64,000 nt of DNA, taken from assembly GCA_023481175.1 (NCBI GenBank), contig JAMCWM010000026.1, positions 1-64,000 on the forward strand. The letters are read 5' to 3'. Source of the DNA: Nitrospirota bacterium (lineage in GTDB: Bacteria > Nitrospirota > Leptospirillia > Leptospirillales > Leptospirillaceae). Positions 7,724 to 16,611 of this stretch are shown here, piece after piece; the stretch's first letter is position 1, and each line of letters starts with the position of its first letter. The notes below the pieces were generated by a model. The model ran no database searches. It worked only from the letters and a program-made list of their open reading frames with translations, and was not told the origin of the DNA. The position numbers and the translations under genes are program-made.

Positions 7724-10700
7724 GCGGCCTTTCCGCAGAGTCCCAGGACCCTGTCCACCATCGTCTCCCCGATCTCCCCCAGATCGGCCAGGGCGCCTGG
7801 TCCGTGGCCCGGAGACTCCCATTTTTGCGGGTCGACCGCCTCCGCAAGCCTCCGGTGAAAGAGGTCGTGGTGGTTCCGGACCTCTGCGAAATCCTCCCCC
7901 GCCTTCTCCCCCAGAAGTCTCTGCGTATAGTCGATCCAGCGGCAGACCAGGCACCGGTCCCGGGCCTCGCTCCATCCCGTCCATTCGTCCACCTCCCCGG
8001 GATTCCTGGGAAGTCGCCGGCAGAGATCCCGGGCGGCCCGGGCCACCATCAGGAGCGAGAGCTCCTCCATGTCGAACTCGGGCCACCGGAGGGCCTCGGT
8101 CCAGGCGGCGGGAGTCCGGAATCCGGAAATCCATCCGGGAACCTCCCCGGGGGGGAGCGGAAGGGAGAGAACGGCCCCCTGGAGGACCGGACAGCCCAGG
8201 TGGGCCAGGATCTGGCCCTCCGCCTCGCTCTCGGCTCCCTTGGCCACCGGCCGGATCAGAAGCATGCGGGCCGTCCGCAGGAGGTTGGCGACGACGGCCA
8301 GGTCCTTGGGGTCCTCCATCAGGTTCCGGATGAAGCTCCGGTCGATCTTCACCTCGTCGATATCGAGCTCCTGGAGGGTCCGGATCGAGGCCTGCCCCGT
8401 TCCGAAGTCGTCGAGGCTCACCCCGAGCCCCAGGCTCCGGCATCCCGCAATCCCGCGCCTGGCCCGGACAGGGTCTCTCAGAACCTCGGACTCGGGGACC
8501 TCGAGCAGGATCTCCGGGGCCTTTGGATCCTCCTTCCTCCGGAGAAGGGCAGGAATCTCCCGGAGCTGGGAGACGAATTCCTCGGAGAGAAAGTGGCGGG
8601 CCCCGATGTTCACGCTCATCCGGAGGGGAAGCCCCGCCTCGCGCCAGCGCTCCTGCTGGGCCAGGGCCTCGGAGAGGACAAACCGTCCCAGGGCCGCCGT
8701 GAGGTTCGAGGACTCGACGACCTCGATGAAGGCGGAGGGGAGGAGGAGGCCCCGCTCCGGATGGTTCCATCGGACCAGGGCCTCGACCCCGGCGATCCCT
8801 CCGGTATGGAGGTCCACCTGGGGCTGGTAGTGGAGAAAGAGCTCGCCTGACACAAGGGCCCGGGAGAACTCCTCCCGGACGTGCTGGGCCTTTCTGGCCT
8901 TCTCCTCCATCTCCGGCTCGAAGAGGGCCCAGGTATTGCGCCCCCGCCCCTTGGCCCGGTAGAGGGCCAGGTCGGCGTGAGCGAGCAGGGTTTCGGGACT
9001 GGCCGGATCCTCGGGAAAGAGGACGATCCCCAGGCTCCCCGATATCTGCACGGGCGGGAAGGGGCCCGGCCCCAGCTCGAAGGGCTCCCGGAGAACGGCC
9101 AGGAGACGCTCGCAGAGGCGGGGAAGAATCCCGGGGGAGGCTCCCCCCAGAAGGAGCCCGAACTCGTCACCTCCCAGGCGGGCCAGGGTGTCGGTCGACT
9201 TCAGGACCCGTTCCAGGCGTCGGGCGACCTGGGTCAGGAGGCGGTCTCCCGCCGCGTGGCCCAGGGAGTCGTTCACCTCCTTGAAGTAGTCGAGGTCGAG
9301 GATGCCCGCCGCGAAGCCTTCCCCGGAGCGTCTGGCCTTCTCCCAGGCCGCGTCGAGGCGCTCCCGGAAGAGCCCCCGGTTCGGAATCCCGGTGAGGAGG
9401 TCGTGGCTCGCGAGGTAGGCGATCCGCATCTCCCCCTCCTTCCGGTGGGAGATGTCGGAGAAGATCCCGATGTAGTGGGTGACCTCTCCCCCTTCCGTGA
9501 GGGAGAAGATGGAGAGCCATTCGCAGTAGGACTCCCCCGAGCGCTTCCGGTTCCAGATCTCCCCCTCCCATCCTCCCGTGCGCGCGATCGCGTCCCACAT
9601 CGCCTCGTAGAAGGCCGGATCCTGCCGGTCCGACCGGAGGATCCGGGGCGTCCGGCCCAGCGCCTCCTCCCGGAGGAATCCGGTGATCCGGGTGAAGGCG
9701 GGGTTCACCTCCACGATCCGGCGGTTTTTGTCGGTGATCATGATCCCCTCGCCGGTGTGTTCGAAGATCCGGGCGTAGCGCTCCCGGATCTCCTCGTCCT
9801 TTCGCCGCTCGGTCACGTCCCGGGCGGCGATGACCAGCCCCTTGCGGGATCCGTCCTCGTGGAAGAGGGGAATCTTCGAGACCTCGAGCACCCGGGGCTC
9901 CCCGGAGGGGTCCGGGAGGGGTTCGAGGCCGGAGAGGGGACCTTTCGCCTCCCACGCGCGGGCGTCGGAACGATGGCAGGACTTGAAGACCTCCTCCAGG
10001 GCGGGATTCTGCTGTGCCAGCTCGAGGTCGGTCCGGTCCTGCCACTCGCCCGGGTCCCCCAGGGCGAAGAGCCGGCGGCCCGCCGGGTTCACCGTCTTCC
10101 AGCGGCCCTCTCCGTCCTTGAAGAGGATGGAATCGGGGAGATGGTCGATGAGGGTCGCGAGCCGCTCCTCCGATTCCTCCCGCAGGCGCAGGGCGTCGAT
10201 CCGGTCCAGGGCCAGGGAGATAAGGCGGGAGGTTTCGACGACGAGCTCCCGGATCTCGGGGGAAAAGCGGCCGGGGACGTCGGAGACGACGGCGAAGACC
10301 CCGATGATGGCCCCGCCCCGGAAGAGCGGGCAGAGTCCGGTCGAGCGGAAGGAGAGAGCCCGGTAGTCCCGGGCCCGGGAAGAGATTCCTGCGGCTTCGT
10401 ATTCCACGTCGAGGTTGTTGATGAAGACGGGCTCCCGGCTGTTGAAGCAGCGGACCGCGCCGGTCCGGGCGTCCATGGATGCCGGGTCGAGGGAAAAGGC
10501 GAGCGGGTGGCGGCTCCTGTCGCTTTCGGGGTCCTCGATGTGGTGGACGCCCAGCCGAAGAAAGTCGCCCTGGCGTTCGTAGAAGCCGGCCGCGATGAAG
10601 CCCGCATGTTCGATCAGGATGCGGATCGTTCCTTCGCGAAGCGTCGCCTCGTCGGGACGGGCGAGGATCAGGGTGTTGACCGCGGAGAGGGCCCGGTAGA

Positions 10701-11220
10701 GGCGGGAGACGACGGCGAGCCGGTTTTCCGTATGGGAGAGGCGGTCCCGGAGGGAGGACCGGGCGAGAGAGTCTTCGAAAAGCCGGGCGAGGGAGGCGTC
10801 GAGAGAAGGGTTTTTCTCCCTGTCGGGCCGGACCTCCCCTGAAAATTCCAGGAGCAGGACCGCCTCGACCCCTCCGTCGTTACGGAGGGGAAGGGCCGCC
10901 GCCCGGACTCCCTCTCCATTCTCCGGGCCGGGATCGTCCCAGGGGGAGAGCGCGCTCTCCTCGATCCGGAGGGGCGCCCCCTTTTCGAAGACGGCCCTCG
11001 CCAGGGTCTCGAGAGGTTTCGGGAGGGGGTCCGGGCCGGGATCGGCCGCGGTCTCTTCGGAGATCTCCCCCCGGAAGACGAGACGGGTCCTCCGGGCGCC
11101 GGTCAGCGCCCGGGCGCCCGCGAGAAGAATCTCGATCTCTCCCCCGGGGTCCTCCCCCGGGGCGGGGGAGAACCCCGGCCTATTCGCGGCCCTTTCCGGG
11201 CCGTGCGATTCGGAATCCAT
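7696..11220 (-). CDS. GAF-PAS-PAS-GGDEF-EAL signalling protein
   Basis: A 1174-aa cyclic-di-GMP signalling protein. Approximate layout: a divergent N-terminal GAF-like region, a GAF domain 170-340, PAS 350-470, PAS 475-600, GGDEF 605-780, EAL 790-1040 and a C-terminal 130-residue domain. The diguanylate cyclase half looks active: DLDYFKEVNDSLGHAAGD and an intact GGDEF near 683, although the inhibitory-site arginine reads KSTD. The EAL half keeps EALVRW, DDFGTG and KIDRSF, but the usual VAEGVE reads VAKGAE near 991, so the glutamate thought to act in catalysis is lysine. The tail has a CRW...RNHHDLFH pattern resembling CZB zinc-binding domains. No membrane span was seen, so it is probably cytosolic. 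Confidence 0.9.
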   Translation of the reverse strand: MDSESHGPERAANRPGFSPAPGEDPGGEIEILLAGARALTGARRTRLVFRGEISEETAADPGPDPLPKPLETLARAVFEKGAPLRIEESALSPWDDPGPENGEGVRAAALPLRNDGGVEAVLLLEFSGEVRPDREKNPSLDASLARLFEDSLARSSLRDRLSHTENRLAVVSRLYRALSAVNTLILARPDEATLREGTIRILIEHAGFIAAGFYERQGDFLRLGVHHIEDPESDRSRHPLAFSLDPASMDARTGAVRCFNSREPVFINNLDVEYEAAGISSRARDYRALSFRSTGLCPLFRGGAIIGVFAVVSDVPGRFSPEIRELVVETSRLISLALDRIDALRLREESEERLATLIDHLPDSILFKDGEGRWKTVNPAGRRLFALGDPGEWQDRTDLELAQQNPALEEVFKSCHRSDARAWEAKGPLSGLEPLPDPSGEPRVLEVSKIPLFHEDGSRKGLVIAARDVTERRKDEEIRERYARIFEHTGEGIMITDKNRRIVEVNPAFTRITGFLREEALGRTPRILRSDRQDPAFYEAMWDAIARTGGWEGEIWNRKRSGESYCEWLSIFSLTEGGEVTHYIGIFSDISHRKEGEMRIAYLASHDLLTGIPNRGLFRERLDAAWEKARRSGEGFAAGILDLDYFKEVNDSLGHAAGDRLLTQVARRLERVLKSTDTLARLGGDEFGLLLGGASPGILPRLCERLLAVLREPFELGPGPFPPVQISGSLGIVLFPEDPASPETLLAHADLALYRAKGRGRNTWALFEPEMEEKARKAQHVREEFSRALVSGELFLHYQPQVDLHTGGIAGVEALVRWNHPERGLLLPSAFIEVVESSNLTAALGRFVLSEALAQQERWREAGLPLRMSVNIGARHFLSEEFVSQLREIPALLRRKEDPKAPEILLEVPESEVLRDPVRARRGIAGCRSLGLGVSLDDFGTGQASIRTLQELDIDEVKIDRSFIRNLMEDPKDLAVVANLLRTARMLLIRPVAKGAESEAEGQILAHLGCPVLQGAVLSLPLPPGEVPGWISGFRTPAAWTEALRWPEFDMEELSLLMVARAARDLCRRLPRNPGEVDEWTGWSEARDRCLVCRWIDYTQRLLGEKAGEDFAEVRNHHDLFHRRLAEAVDPQKWESPGHGPGALADLGEIGETMVDRVLGLCGKAAQNLSRSLL

Positions 11221-11513
11221 GGGGCCGGGCCTTTCTCGTGAAAGGGAGGCTCCTCTTTCCTCCGGCCTCGGGAAGAGAAAGACGGAGGAAAGAGGGCCGT
11301 CGGCGCTTGTTCTTTAGTCGCGACCTGTGGTAGTTTTTGATTGTCGATTGAAGATTGAATTGTCGTTATGGCCGGATGTCAGGGCTCGGCCTAGCCATCC
11401 TAGCGAAATCCGGGAATCGGGTAAACGGCAGGTCTGAAATCATTTTTCAGAGTCCGGGGCGGAGGGCCGGGGGAGCCGTCCCAAGACCGCCCCCGGTCCG
11501 GAGGGGAAGGACC
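11221..11513. promoter_or_regulatory. Divergent intergenic region
   Basis: This 293-base gap separates two divergent regulatory genes. It contains an AT-richer patch near 11330-11365 with three ATTGA repeats, the likeliest place for promoters, but no textbook -35/-10 pair stands out. GGAGGGGAAGG just before 11514 is the ribosome binding site of the plus-strand gene. Confidence 0.35.
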
Positions 11514-14500
11514 ATGGTGGACCCGCCTTTGTCTCGCCTTCGTCTCCTGGGGTTTCCCACCGTCTTCCGGGACGGGCGGGACCACTCCGTTCCCGTCGTC
11601 GACAAGCCCTGGGCCCTCCTGTTCTACCTCGCTCTGGAACGGGGCCCCCAGCCCCGGGAGGCTCTTGTCCCCCTTCTCTGGCCGGACAAGAGTCTCCGCG
11701 CAGGCCGCGCCAATCTGAGCGCCACTCTCTACACCCTGGGCCGCTGGTTCGGCCCGGCCCTTCCCCTCGACAAATCCCCGGACGCCCTCGCCTTCCGCTC
11801 CCCCCTGTCCGGCCAAACGGAGGATCCGGTCGATGCGGTGGAATTTTTCTCGGACCGTGCCCCCGCCTCCTGCGACCGTCTCCACGACCCGGCCTTCTGT
11901 CCCGACTGCCGCGCTCTTCTGGCCGGACGTCTCGCCCTCTTCCGGGGCTCCTTCCTCGAGGGGGCCTTCCTGCGTGCGCCGGAGCCCTTCCTCCGCTGGA
12001 CAGAGCTTGTGGGGACAAGGGTCTCCGCCCGGAGGGAGGAGCTCCGGCGGCGTCTTGGGGATCCCGGTCTTTCGGCCAGGGTCTCCCCCTCCCTTTCCGG
12101 CCCTTTTCTGGAGCGCCGCCAGATCACCCTTCTCGCCTTCCTTCTCTCCGCTCCTTCCGATCTTGAGCCCGAAGAAAGGCTCGAGGCGGAGCGGGCCTGG
12201 CGCCCTGCGGCGGAATCGCTCCTCAGAACCGGGGGAGGATGGCTTCTGCCGTCCGTCGAGTTTTCCCTTCTCGCCGCCTTCGGCTTCCCGAAGGCCCGGG
12301 AGGAGGCGGCGCCGGGGGCCTTCCAGGCGGCCCGGGCAGTCATCCGGGCCTTCCGGGAGCTGGCGCCGGAAGGACTTGAAATCCGCGCAGGCCTTCATGC
12401 GGGGGAGGGCACGGTCGACTGGTCCCGGAACTCTCCCGACGCGACCGGAGACCGGACCCTCGAGGCGGGTCGGGTGGCCCGGGAAGCCCCGTCCGGGGAG
12501 ATCGCCGCGAGCGACGCGGCCGTCCGGCTCCTTTCCCGCGTCGCCCGGGCGATTCCGCTCGGGAAGAGCGTTCCCGACAGGACCGGCGGGAAGATCGATC
12601 TCTTCCTCCTTGCGGAGGGGGTACCCCCGGAGACGGGAGGCGAACGTCTCCTGGTGGGCCGGGAAGAGGAGCAGGCCCGCCTCCGGGAACTCTGGACGGA
12701 GGTGGGCCGGGGGATCTCCCGGACGGTCTGGATCGTGGGGGAGGCCGGTCTCGGGAAATCCTCCCTGACCGGAGCCATGGCGCGTCTGGTGGCGTCGGGG
12801 GCCGAGATTCCGGCGGGAAAGGTTCGGAACTATTGCTGCCGCCCCGGATCCCGGGAGATCCCCTGGGATCCGGTGGCCCGGGGGCTTCGCCGCGACCTGG
12901 AGTTCGAAGGCGAACGGCTGATTCCCTCCGAGCGCCGCTACCGGGCGGAACGCCTCCTTCTCTCCCTGGATCTGCCCGTGTCGGAGACCCTTCCGGTCCT
13001 CCTCCATCTTCTCGAGGGTCCCGGTCCCTGGTCGGGCGATCTTCTTCGCCATCCCCCCGAGGGACTGGGGCCGAAGATCGAGCGCCTCCTCCTCACGATT
13101 TTCGCCCGTCCGGAGGGGGACCTCCCGCTTTTTCTGGTGGTCGAGGACCTTCACTGGGTCGACCACGCCACGGGAGAGCTTCTCCGGAAATGGCCGCTCC
13201 GCAAAGAGGGTCCCCCCGTCCTTCTTTTGCTCACCGCCCGGGAGAAGTCCGCCCTGACCTCCCGCCTTCTTCCCGAGCCCGATCTCATCCTTCCTCTTCG
13301 CCGGCTCGACCGGGGGGCCAGCCGTCTCCTGGTCGAGTCGATTTCCGGGGGATCCCTTCCGCAAAGGCGCCTCCGGGAGATCCTCGATCTCGGGGAGGGG
13401 GTTCCGCTTTTTCTCCGGGAGCTCGCCCGCTCCGGTTCGACCGACCGTCTTCCCGCCACGGTCCGGGATCTTTTGGCCTCCCGCATCCCCGATCCGGGAG
13501 AGGACCGGGAGATCGTCGAAGCGGCCGCCTGCCTGGGCGGGCCCTTCGAGTGCTCTCTCCTCGCGGCGGTCGTGGCGGCCCGGGCCGGCCTCCCTCTCTC
13601 CGTCGACAGGGTCCGGGAGCGCCTCTCTCTTCTCGGAGAGCAGGGAATCCTCGAGGAGGACCGACCCGGCTCCGACCCGGTCTTCGATTTCACCCATGCC
13701 CTTCTCCGGGAGGCGATCGTGGCGGCCCTCCCTCCCGGACGCCGGCGGGCGCTTCACGGCATCATCGCCGGAACTCTCCGGGACAAATTCCCCGAGCGGG
13801 TCGCCCGGGCCCCGGAAATCCTGGCCGAACATCTGGAACGTTCCGGGGATCGTCCGGGATCGGTGGCGGCCTGGATCACCGCCGCCGGGCGCTCCGCCTC
13901 CCTGGGGGCCTTCCGGGACGCTCTGGAAGATCTCGAGCGGGCCCTCTGTCTGTTCCGGAAAGACCCGAAGAGCGGAGGCGATCCCGTCCGGGAACTCGAG
14001 ATCCTCCTGGCCATGGGCCCTCTCGCCCTGGCCGTCCATGGATACGGGTCTCGAAGGGTGGAGGAGGTCTACGGGCGCGCCTTCGCCCTCTGCGGGGAGG
14101 CCCTGGGACGCGCCCTCCCCTTTCCCGTCCTCCTCGGGGTGGCCGCAAGCGCCTTCACCCGGTCGGGCCCTTCCGGGGCGCGTCCCTTTATGGAACAGCT
14201 CGAACGCCGGGCCGGGGAGACGGGAGGGGAGGAGGCCAAACGGGCGATGGCCCGGATCGGGGCGGCCAGGTTCTGGGAGGGGCGGCTCTCCGGGGCGGAG
14301 GAATGTCTTCTGGAGGTGCTCGCCTCCCCGTCTCCCGCCCGGGATCCGGAGCGCGGGGAGAGCCTCCTCCTCCCCTATGCCGAGGATCCGGCGGTCGGGG
14401 CCTTCTCCTATCTCTCCTTTTCCGCCCAGATCGCGGGACGGGCGGAGGAAGCCCTCCGCCTGTCGAAAGAGGGGGAGCGCCGGGCCCGGGAGATCGACCA

Positions 14501-15134
14501 TCCCTTTTCGGAGGGTTTAGCGGCCACCTTCGCGGCCTTCCTGCAGGTTTTTCGGGGAGACCGGGAACGGGCTCCGGAGGCGGCCTTCCGAACCGTTTCC
14601 CTTTCGGAGAAATACGGATTCCGACAGTGGGAGGCGATAGGACGGCTGGTCCTCGATTGGTGCCGGGGGGACGGGGAGGCCGCGCTTTCGGCCCGGGAGA
14701 GGGTTGCAAGCCTTCGGGAGATGGTGCCCGGCGTCATTCCGATCTTTGTCCTGGCCGAGGCGGAGACGGCCCTTTCGGCCGGCCTTCCGGAGATGGCCCT
14801 CGAGGCGCTTCGCCGGGGGCAGGAGGAGGCCCGCAAGACGGGGACCGCTCTTTTTGACACGGAACTCTCCCGGTTGTGCGGAGAGGCCCTCTTCCGTCTC
14901 GACCCGGACGGGAACCGCCGGGAGGCGGCCCGTCTGTTCCGGAAGGCGCGGGACGGGGCCCGCAAGGCCAAAATGGGCTGGTTCGCCTTCCGGGCGGCCC
15001 TGGCCCTCGTTCGCCTGGATCCCGCCCTGACCTCCTGTCTGGGGGACTCCCTCTCACGGCTTTCGGGAGGCGACGGTCTTCCCGAGGTGGCCCGGGCCCG
15101 GGAGATCCTCGGGAAGACCCCATACCCGGTCTGA
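11514..15134 (+). CDS. BTAD / degenerate cyclase / NTPase / TPR-like regulator
   Basis: A 1206-aa protein of the AfsR/MalT-like type. Residues 1-200 form a winged-helix plus BTAD region ([30 protein letters not shown]...[12 protein letters not shown]-like). Residues about 200-395 resemble a class III nucleotide cyclase without its metal-binding aspartates, opening RRQITLLAF and closing with a GLHAGEG segment. A P-loop GEAGLGKS at about 409 and [12 protein letters not shown] near 542 mark a STAND-type ATPase. The remaining 500 residues are helical, TPR-like repeats. Such proteins integrate a ligand signal with transcription control. The ATG at 11514 follows a strong GGAGGGGAAGG; the open frame upstream shows no homology. 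Confidence 0.82.
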   Translation: MVDPPLSRLRLLGFPTVFRDGRDHSVPVVDKPWALLFYLALERGPQPREALVPLLWPDKSLRAGRANLSATLYTLGRWFGPALPLDKSPDALAFRSPLSGQTEDPVDAVEFFSDRAPASCDRLHDPAFCPDCRALLAGRLALFRGSFLEGAFLRAPEPFLRWTELVGTRVSARREELRRRLGDPGLSARVSPSLSGPFLERRQITLLAFLLSAPSDLEPEERLEAERAWRPAAESLLRTGGGWLLPSVEFSLLAAFGFPKAREEAAPGAFQAARAVIRAFRELAPEGLEIRAGLHAGEGTVDWSRNSPDATGDRTLEAGRVAREAPSGEIAASDAAVRLLSRVARAIPLGKSVPDRTGGKIDLFLLAEGVPPETGGERLLVGREEEQARLRELWTEVGRGISRTVWIVGEAGLGKSSLTGAMARLVASGAEIPAGKVRNYCCRPGSREIPWDPVARGLRRDLEFEGERLIPSERRYRAERLLLSLDLPVSETLPVLLHLLEGPGPWSGDLLRHPPEGLGPKIERLLLTIFARPEGDLPLFLVVEDLHWVDHATGELLRKWPLRKEGPPVLLLLTAREKSALTSRLLPEPDLILPLRRLDRGASRLLVESISGGSLPQRRLREILDLGEGVPLFLRELARSGSTDRLPATVRDLLASRIPDPGEDREIVEAAACLGGPFECSLLAAVVAARAGLPLSVDRVRERLSLLGEQGILEEDRPGSDPVFDFTHALLREAIVAALPPGRRRALHGIIAGTLRDKFPERVARAPEILAEHLERSGDRPGSVAAWITAAGRSASLGAFRDALEDLERALCLFRKDPKSGGDPVRELEILLAMGPLALAVHGYGSRRVEEVYGRAFALCGEALGRALPFPVLLGVAASAFTRSGPSGARPFMEQLERRAGETGGEEAKRAMARIGAARFWEGRLSGAEECLLEVLASPSPARDPERGESLLLPYAEDPAVGAFSYLSFSAQIAGRAEEALRLSKEGERRAREIDHPFSEGLAATFAAFLQVFRGDRERAPEAAFRTVSLSEKYGFRQWEAIGRLVLDWCRGDGEAALSARERVASLREMVPGVIPIFVLAEAETALSAGLPEMALEALRRGQEEARKTGTALFDTELSRLCGEALFRLDPDGNRREAARLFRKARDGARKAKMGWFAFRAALALVRLDPALTSCLGDSLSRLSGGDGLPEVARAREILGKTPYPV

Positions 15135-15245
15135 AACCGAATCCCGGGCCGTCAGGAAAAGGAGGGGCGTATTCCGGTCGCGTCTCCGAAGTGTCCGGAG
15201 GACGCCCCAAGCGTCCCGTTCAGGCCACATGACATCGAGAATCAC
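15114..15245 (-). pseudogene. Remnant of an OmpR-type response-regulator receiver domain
   Basis: The minus strand encodes [18 protein letters not shown] followed by [19 protein letters not shown]. This is the phosphorylation-site strand (the D of ILDVM) and the TAR strand of an OmpR/PhoB-family receiver domain. Before it the frame meets a stop within ten codons; after it the frame continues only as antisense of the BTAD gene. Only the middle 44 residues of a regulator of about 225 survive, so this is a fragment. Its partner kinase and DNA-binding domain are absent. Confidence 0.65.
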
Positions 15246-15305
15246 GAAGTCGAGGATTCATTTGCCGCCAATTTTCAGGTCCGGGATCTTACGTCGTTGA
15301 TATTA

Positions 15306-15340
15306 TGGAGCGGGAAACGGGACTCGAACTCTCGTCTTGG
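15306..15340 (-). other. 3' fragment of a tRNA, Gly-like
   Basis: On the minus strand this segment reads as the 3' end of a tRNA: a T-arm with GTTCGAGTCCCG, acceptor strand TTCCCGC, then discriminator and CCA. TTGCCAA, the anticodon loop expected for tRNA-Gly(GCC), occurs a few bases upstream, but too close for a complete tRNA. No D-arm follows. Integrative elements often carry or leave such tRNA 3' ends at their attachment sites. Confidence 0.45.
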
Positions 15341-15619
15341 CAATCTGGAGGGCGGTATTGATCGAGGCAGAAAAAACAACCTTCTCCATGGGGGCCCGCC
15401 ATTCCCTTGTTATTCATTGATCCCGAAAGTCGGTCCCTACGGATTACGTAATAAATACGGCATATCTCTAAAAGGAGGATGGATCCAAAAACGTCCCAAA
15501 AATCAGGAGGAAGGCCGCCAGTTCATCCGGAAACGTGTCGAGAAATACAACCGGTGTTCATATTCGCTTCAGTTTTTGGGGACTTTGCAAAATATATTCA
15601 AACGGATATACCTTCTGGC
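15341..15619. other. AT-richer intergenic stretch
   Basis: No gene is recognised. An open plus-strand frame crosses it but has no family and poor composition. A GGAGG at 15475-15479 is directly adjacent to an ATG, too close to serve it. TTGCAA followed by TATA-rich sequence at about 15583-15612 could be the promoter of the deleted toxin-antitoxin pair that follows. Confidence 0.35.
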
Positions 15620-15703
15620 ATGAAACCCGTGAGATTTCTCGGTGATTCGCTCAAGTGCCTGCGAGACTTTCCGGAGGAGGCGCGACGCTATGCGGGCTAT
15701 TAA
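15620..15703 (+). pseudogene. N-terminal stub of a Gp49/HigB-like toxin
   Basis: The ATG at 15620 opens 27 codons beginning MKPVRFLGDSLKCLRDFP, followed by a stop. This is the standard start of the Gp49/HigB toxin family (MKP..LGDSLK.LR.FPEDARREAGYQL). The remaining two thirds of the toxin are missing. The sequence passes directly into the back half of a HigA-type antitoxin, so a deletion joined the two genes. The stub lacks the catalytic region and should be inactive. Confidence 0.7.
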
Positions 15704-15872
15704 CGAGATCGTGAAGGGGAAAAGGGCCATCACGGCAGACACGGCCCTTCGCTTGTCCAGATTCTTCGGAATGTCGGAAGGCTTTTGGTTCGACCTTCAA
15801 TCGGACCACGACCTGGAAAAGACCAGAGAAAATCTCCATGAGGAGATGGACCGCAAACCGTTATTGGCATAA
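15690..15872 (+). pseudogene. C-terminal part of a HigA/VapI antitoxin
   Basis: The frame gives 60 residues beginning MRAINEIVKGKRAITADTAL, then LRLSRFFGMSEGFWFDLQ and an LEKTRENLHEE tail. This matches HigA antitoxins from the middle of the HTH to the end; the first 30 or so residues are gone with the deleted toxin tail. An ATG at 15690 is preceded by GGAGGAGG nine bases upstream, so a short product could still be translated. With half an HTH it is unlikely to bind DNA normally, but it might still bind a toxin. Confidence 0.7.
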
Positions 15873-15923
15873 GGGTATCCGCTTCACCCCATTCGCTGCT
15901 GTCCCCCTTTTGGAGGGGAGATC

Positions 15924-16199
15924 TTACCGTTTAACGTCATGATGAGACAATTCTTCACGTAGAATTCGACGAAAAGAGTCTTCCGTAATAGAGGATTTCT
16001 GCAAGCCGATACCTGTTCGCAAGATTTCGTTCATTAGTGTTTGATAGCCCTTTCCGGATTTTTCCGCCTGGGAGCGGCAAGCTTCCAGAATGTCGTTGTC
16101 GATCCATATCGTGATGCGTGTTTTCTCAGGACGAGATACGACTGGGCCTCTACGGGCATTTGTCATGTCATATTCTGGTTTCATGTCAAATATTTTCAT
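15924..16199 (-). CDS. brnA: BrnA-type antitoxin
   Basis: A 91-aa ribbon-helix-helix protein. The C-terminal half has RITIWIDNDILEACRSQAE, then GKGYQTLMNEILR, the pattern of BrnA antitoxins. BrnA binds BrnT and represses the shared promoter. The ATG at 16199 was preferred over a GTG at 16214 because GAGAGGAAAG lies just upstream, inside the toxin gene. The start overlaps the toxin stop by 14 bases in another frame, in the usual brnT-brnA order. It appears intact. Confidence 0.85.
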   Translation of the reverse strand: MKIFDMKPEYDMTNARRGPVVSRPEKTRITIWIDNDILEACRSQAEKSGKGYQTLMNEILRTGIGLQKSSITEDSFRRILREELSHHDVKR

Positions 16200-16455
16200 A
16201 GCCTTTCCTCTCACTTGTCGACGCTTTTCTCGCGGATATGATCCGGATATTGTCCTTCCTCTCTGTCCAAACTACCGTCAAAATCCTACCAAGAGCATCC
16301 ATTCCCACCGTGATAAAGCGTTGTTCCATTTCGGATGACGTGTCATCCAAGGTTAGGGCTCGTGGATCGTAAAGCACCGGCTCCGAATCGGATAGGCTGA
16401 CACCGTGTTTTTTAAGGTTTTCCTTCGCCTTGGAAGGATCGAACTCAATCCCCAT
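16186..16455 (-). CDS. brnT: BrnT-type ribonuclease toxin
   Basis: An 89-aa protein with the full BrnT pattern: GIEFDPSKAKENLKKHGVS at the start, a DPRAL segment, an EQRFITVG...GRILTVVWTER core and RIISARKAS near the end. BrnT is a RelE-fold toxin that blocks translation by cleaving RNA. The ATG at 16455 is used; the open frame begins two codons earlier with a TTG. A palindrome 9-29 bases upstream probably serves as operator. Confidence 0.88.
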   Translation of the reverse strand: MGIEFDPSKAKENLKKHGVSLSDSEPVLYDPRALTLDDTSSEMEQRFITVGMDALGRILTVVWTERKDNIRIISARKASTSERKGYENI

Positions 16456-16463
16456 AACCAATA

Positions 16464-16484
16464 ATACATACAGTATATGTATAC
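16464..16484 (-). promoter_or_regulatory. Palindromic operator candidate for brnTA
   Basis: ATACATA at 16464-16470 and TATGTAT at 16476-16482 form an inverted repeat nine bases upstream of the brnT start. The position and the AT-rich sequence suit autoregulation by BrnA. Confidence 0.5.
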
Positions 16485-16525
16485 GTCAATCCTGACTCCT
16501 TTTATCCCTTCTTTAAGGCCGAATA

Positions 16526-16557
16526 CCCCCTCTTAGGCGTTTCTTGCCAAGAGGGGG
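16526..16557. repeat. Left-end hairpin of the IS605-type element
   Basis: CCCCCTCTT at 16526-16534 pairs with AAGAGGGGG at 16549-16557, and GGC at 16536-16538 with GCC at 16546-16548, leaving a single bulged base. Copies occur at 51.79 kb and 53.71 kb on the other strand. Such subterminal hairpins are the TnpA recognition structures of this family. Confidence 0.75.
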
Positions 16558-16611
16558 ATGAATGCTTGCATCTTGTTTTTTTAAGGATATTTATGGTATT
16601 CCATAAGCAAG

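Noticed and set aside
15306-15381. Complete tRNA-Gly
   Set aside because: The spacing between the anticodon-like TTGCCAA and the T-arm is about eight bases too short and no D-arm or 5' acceptor strand is present.
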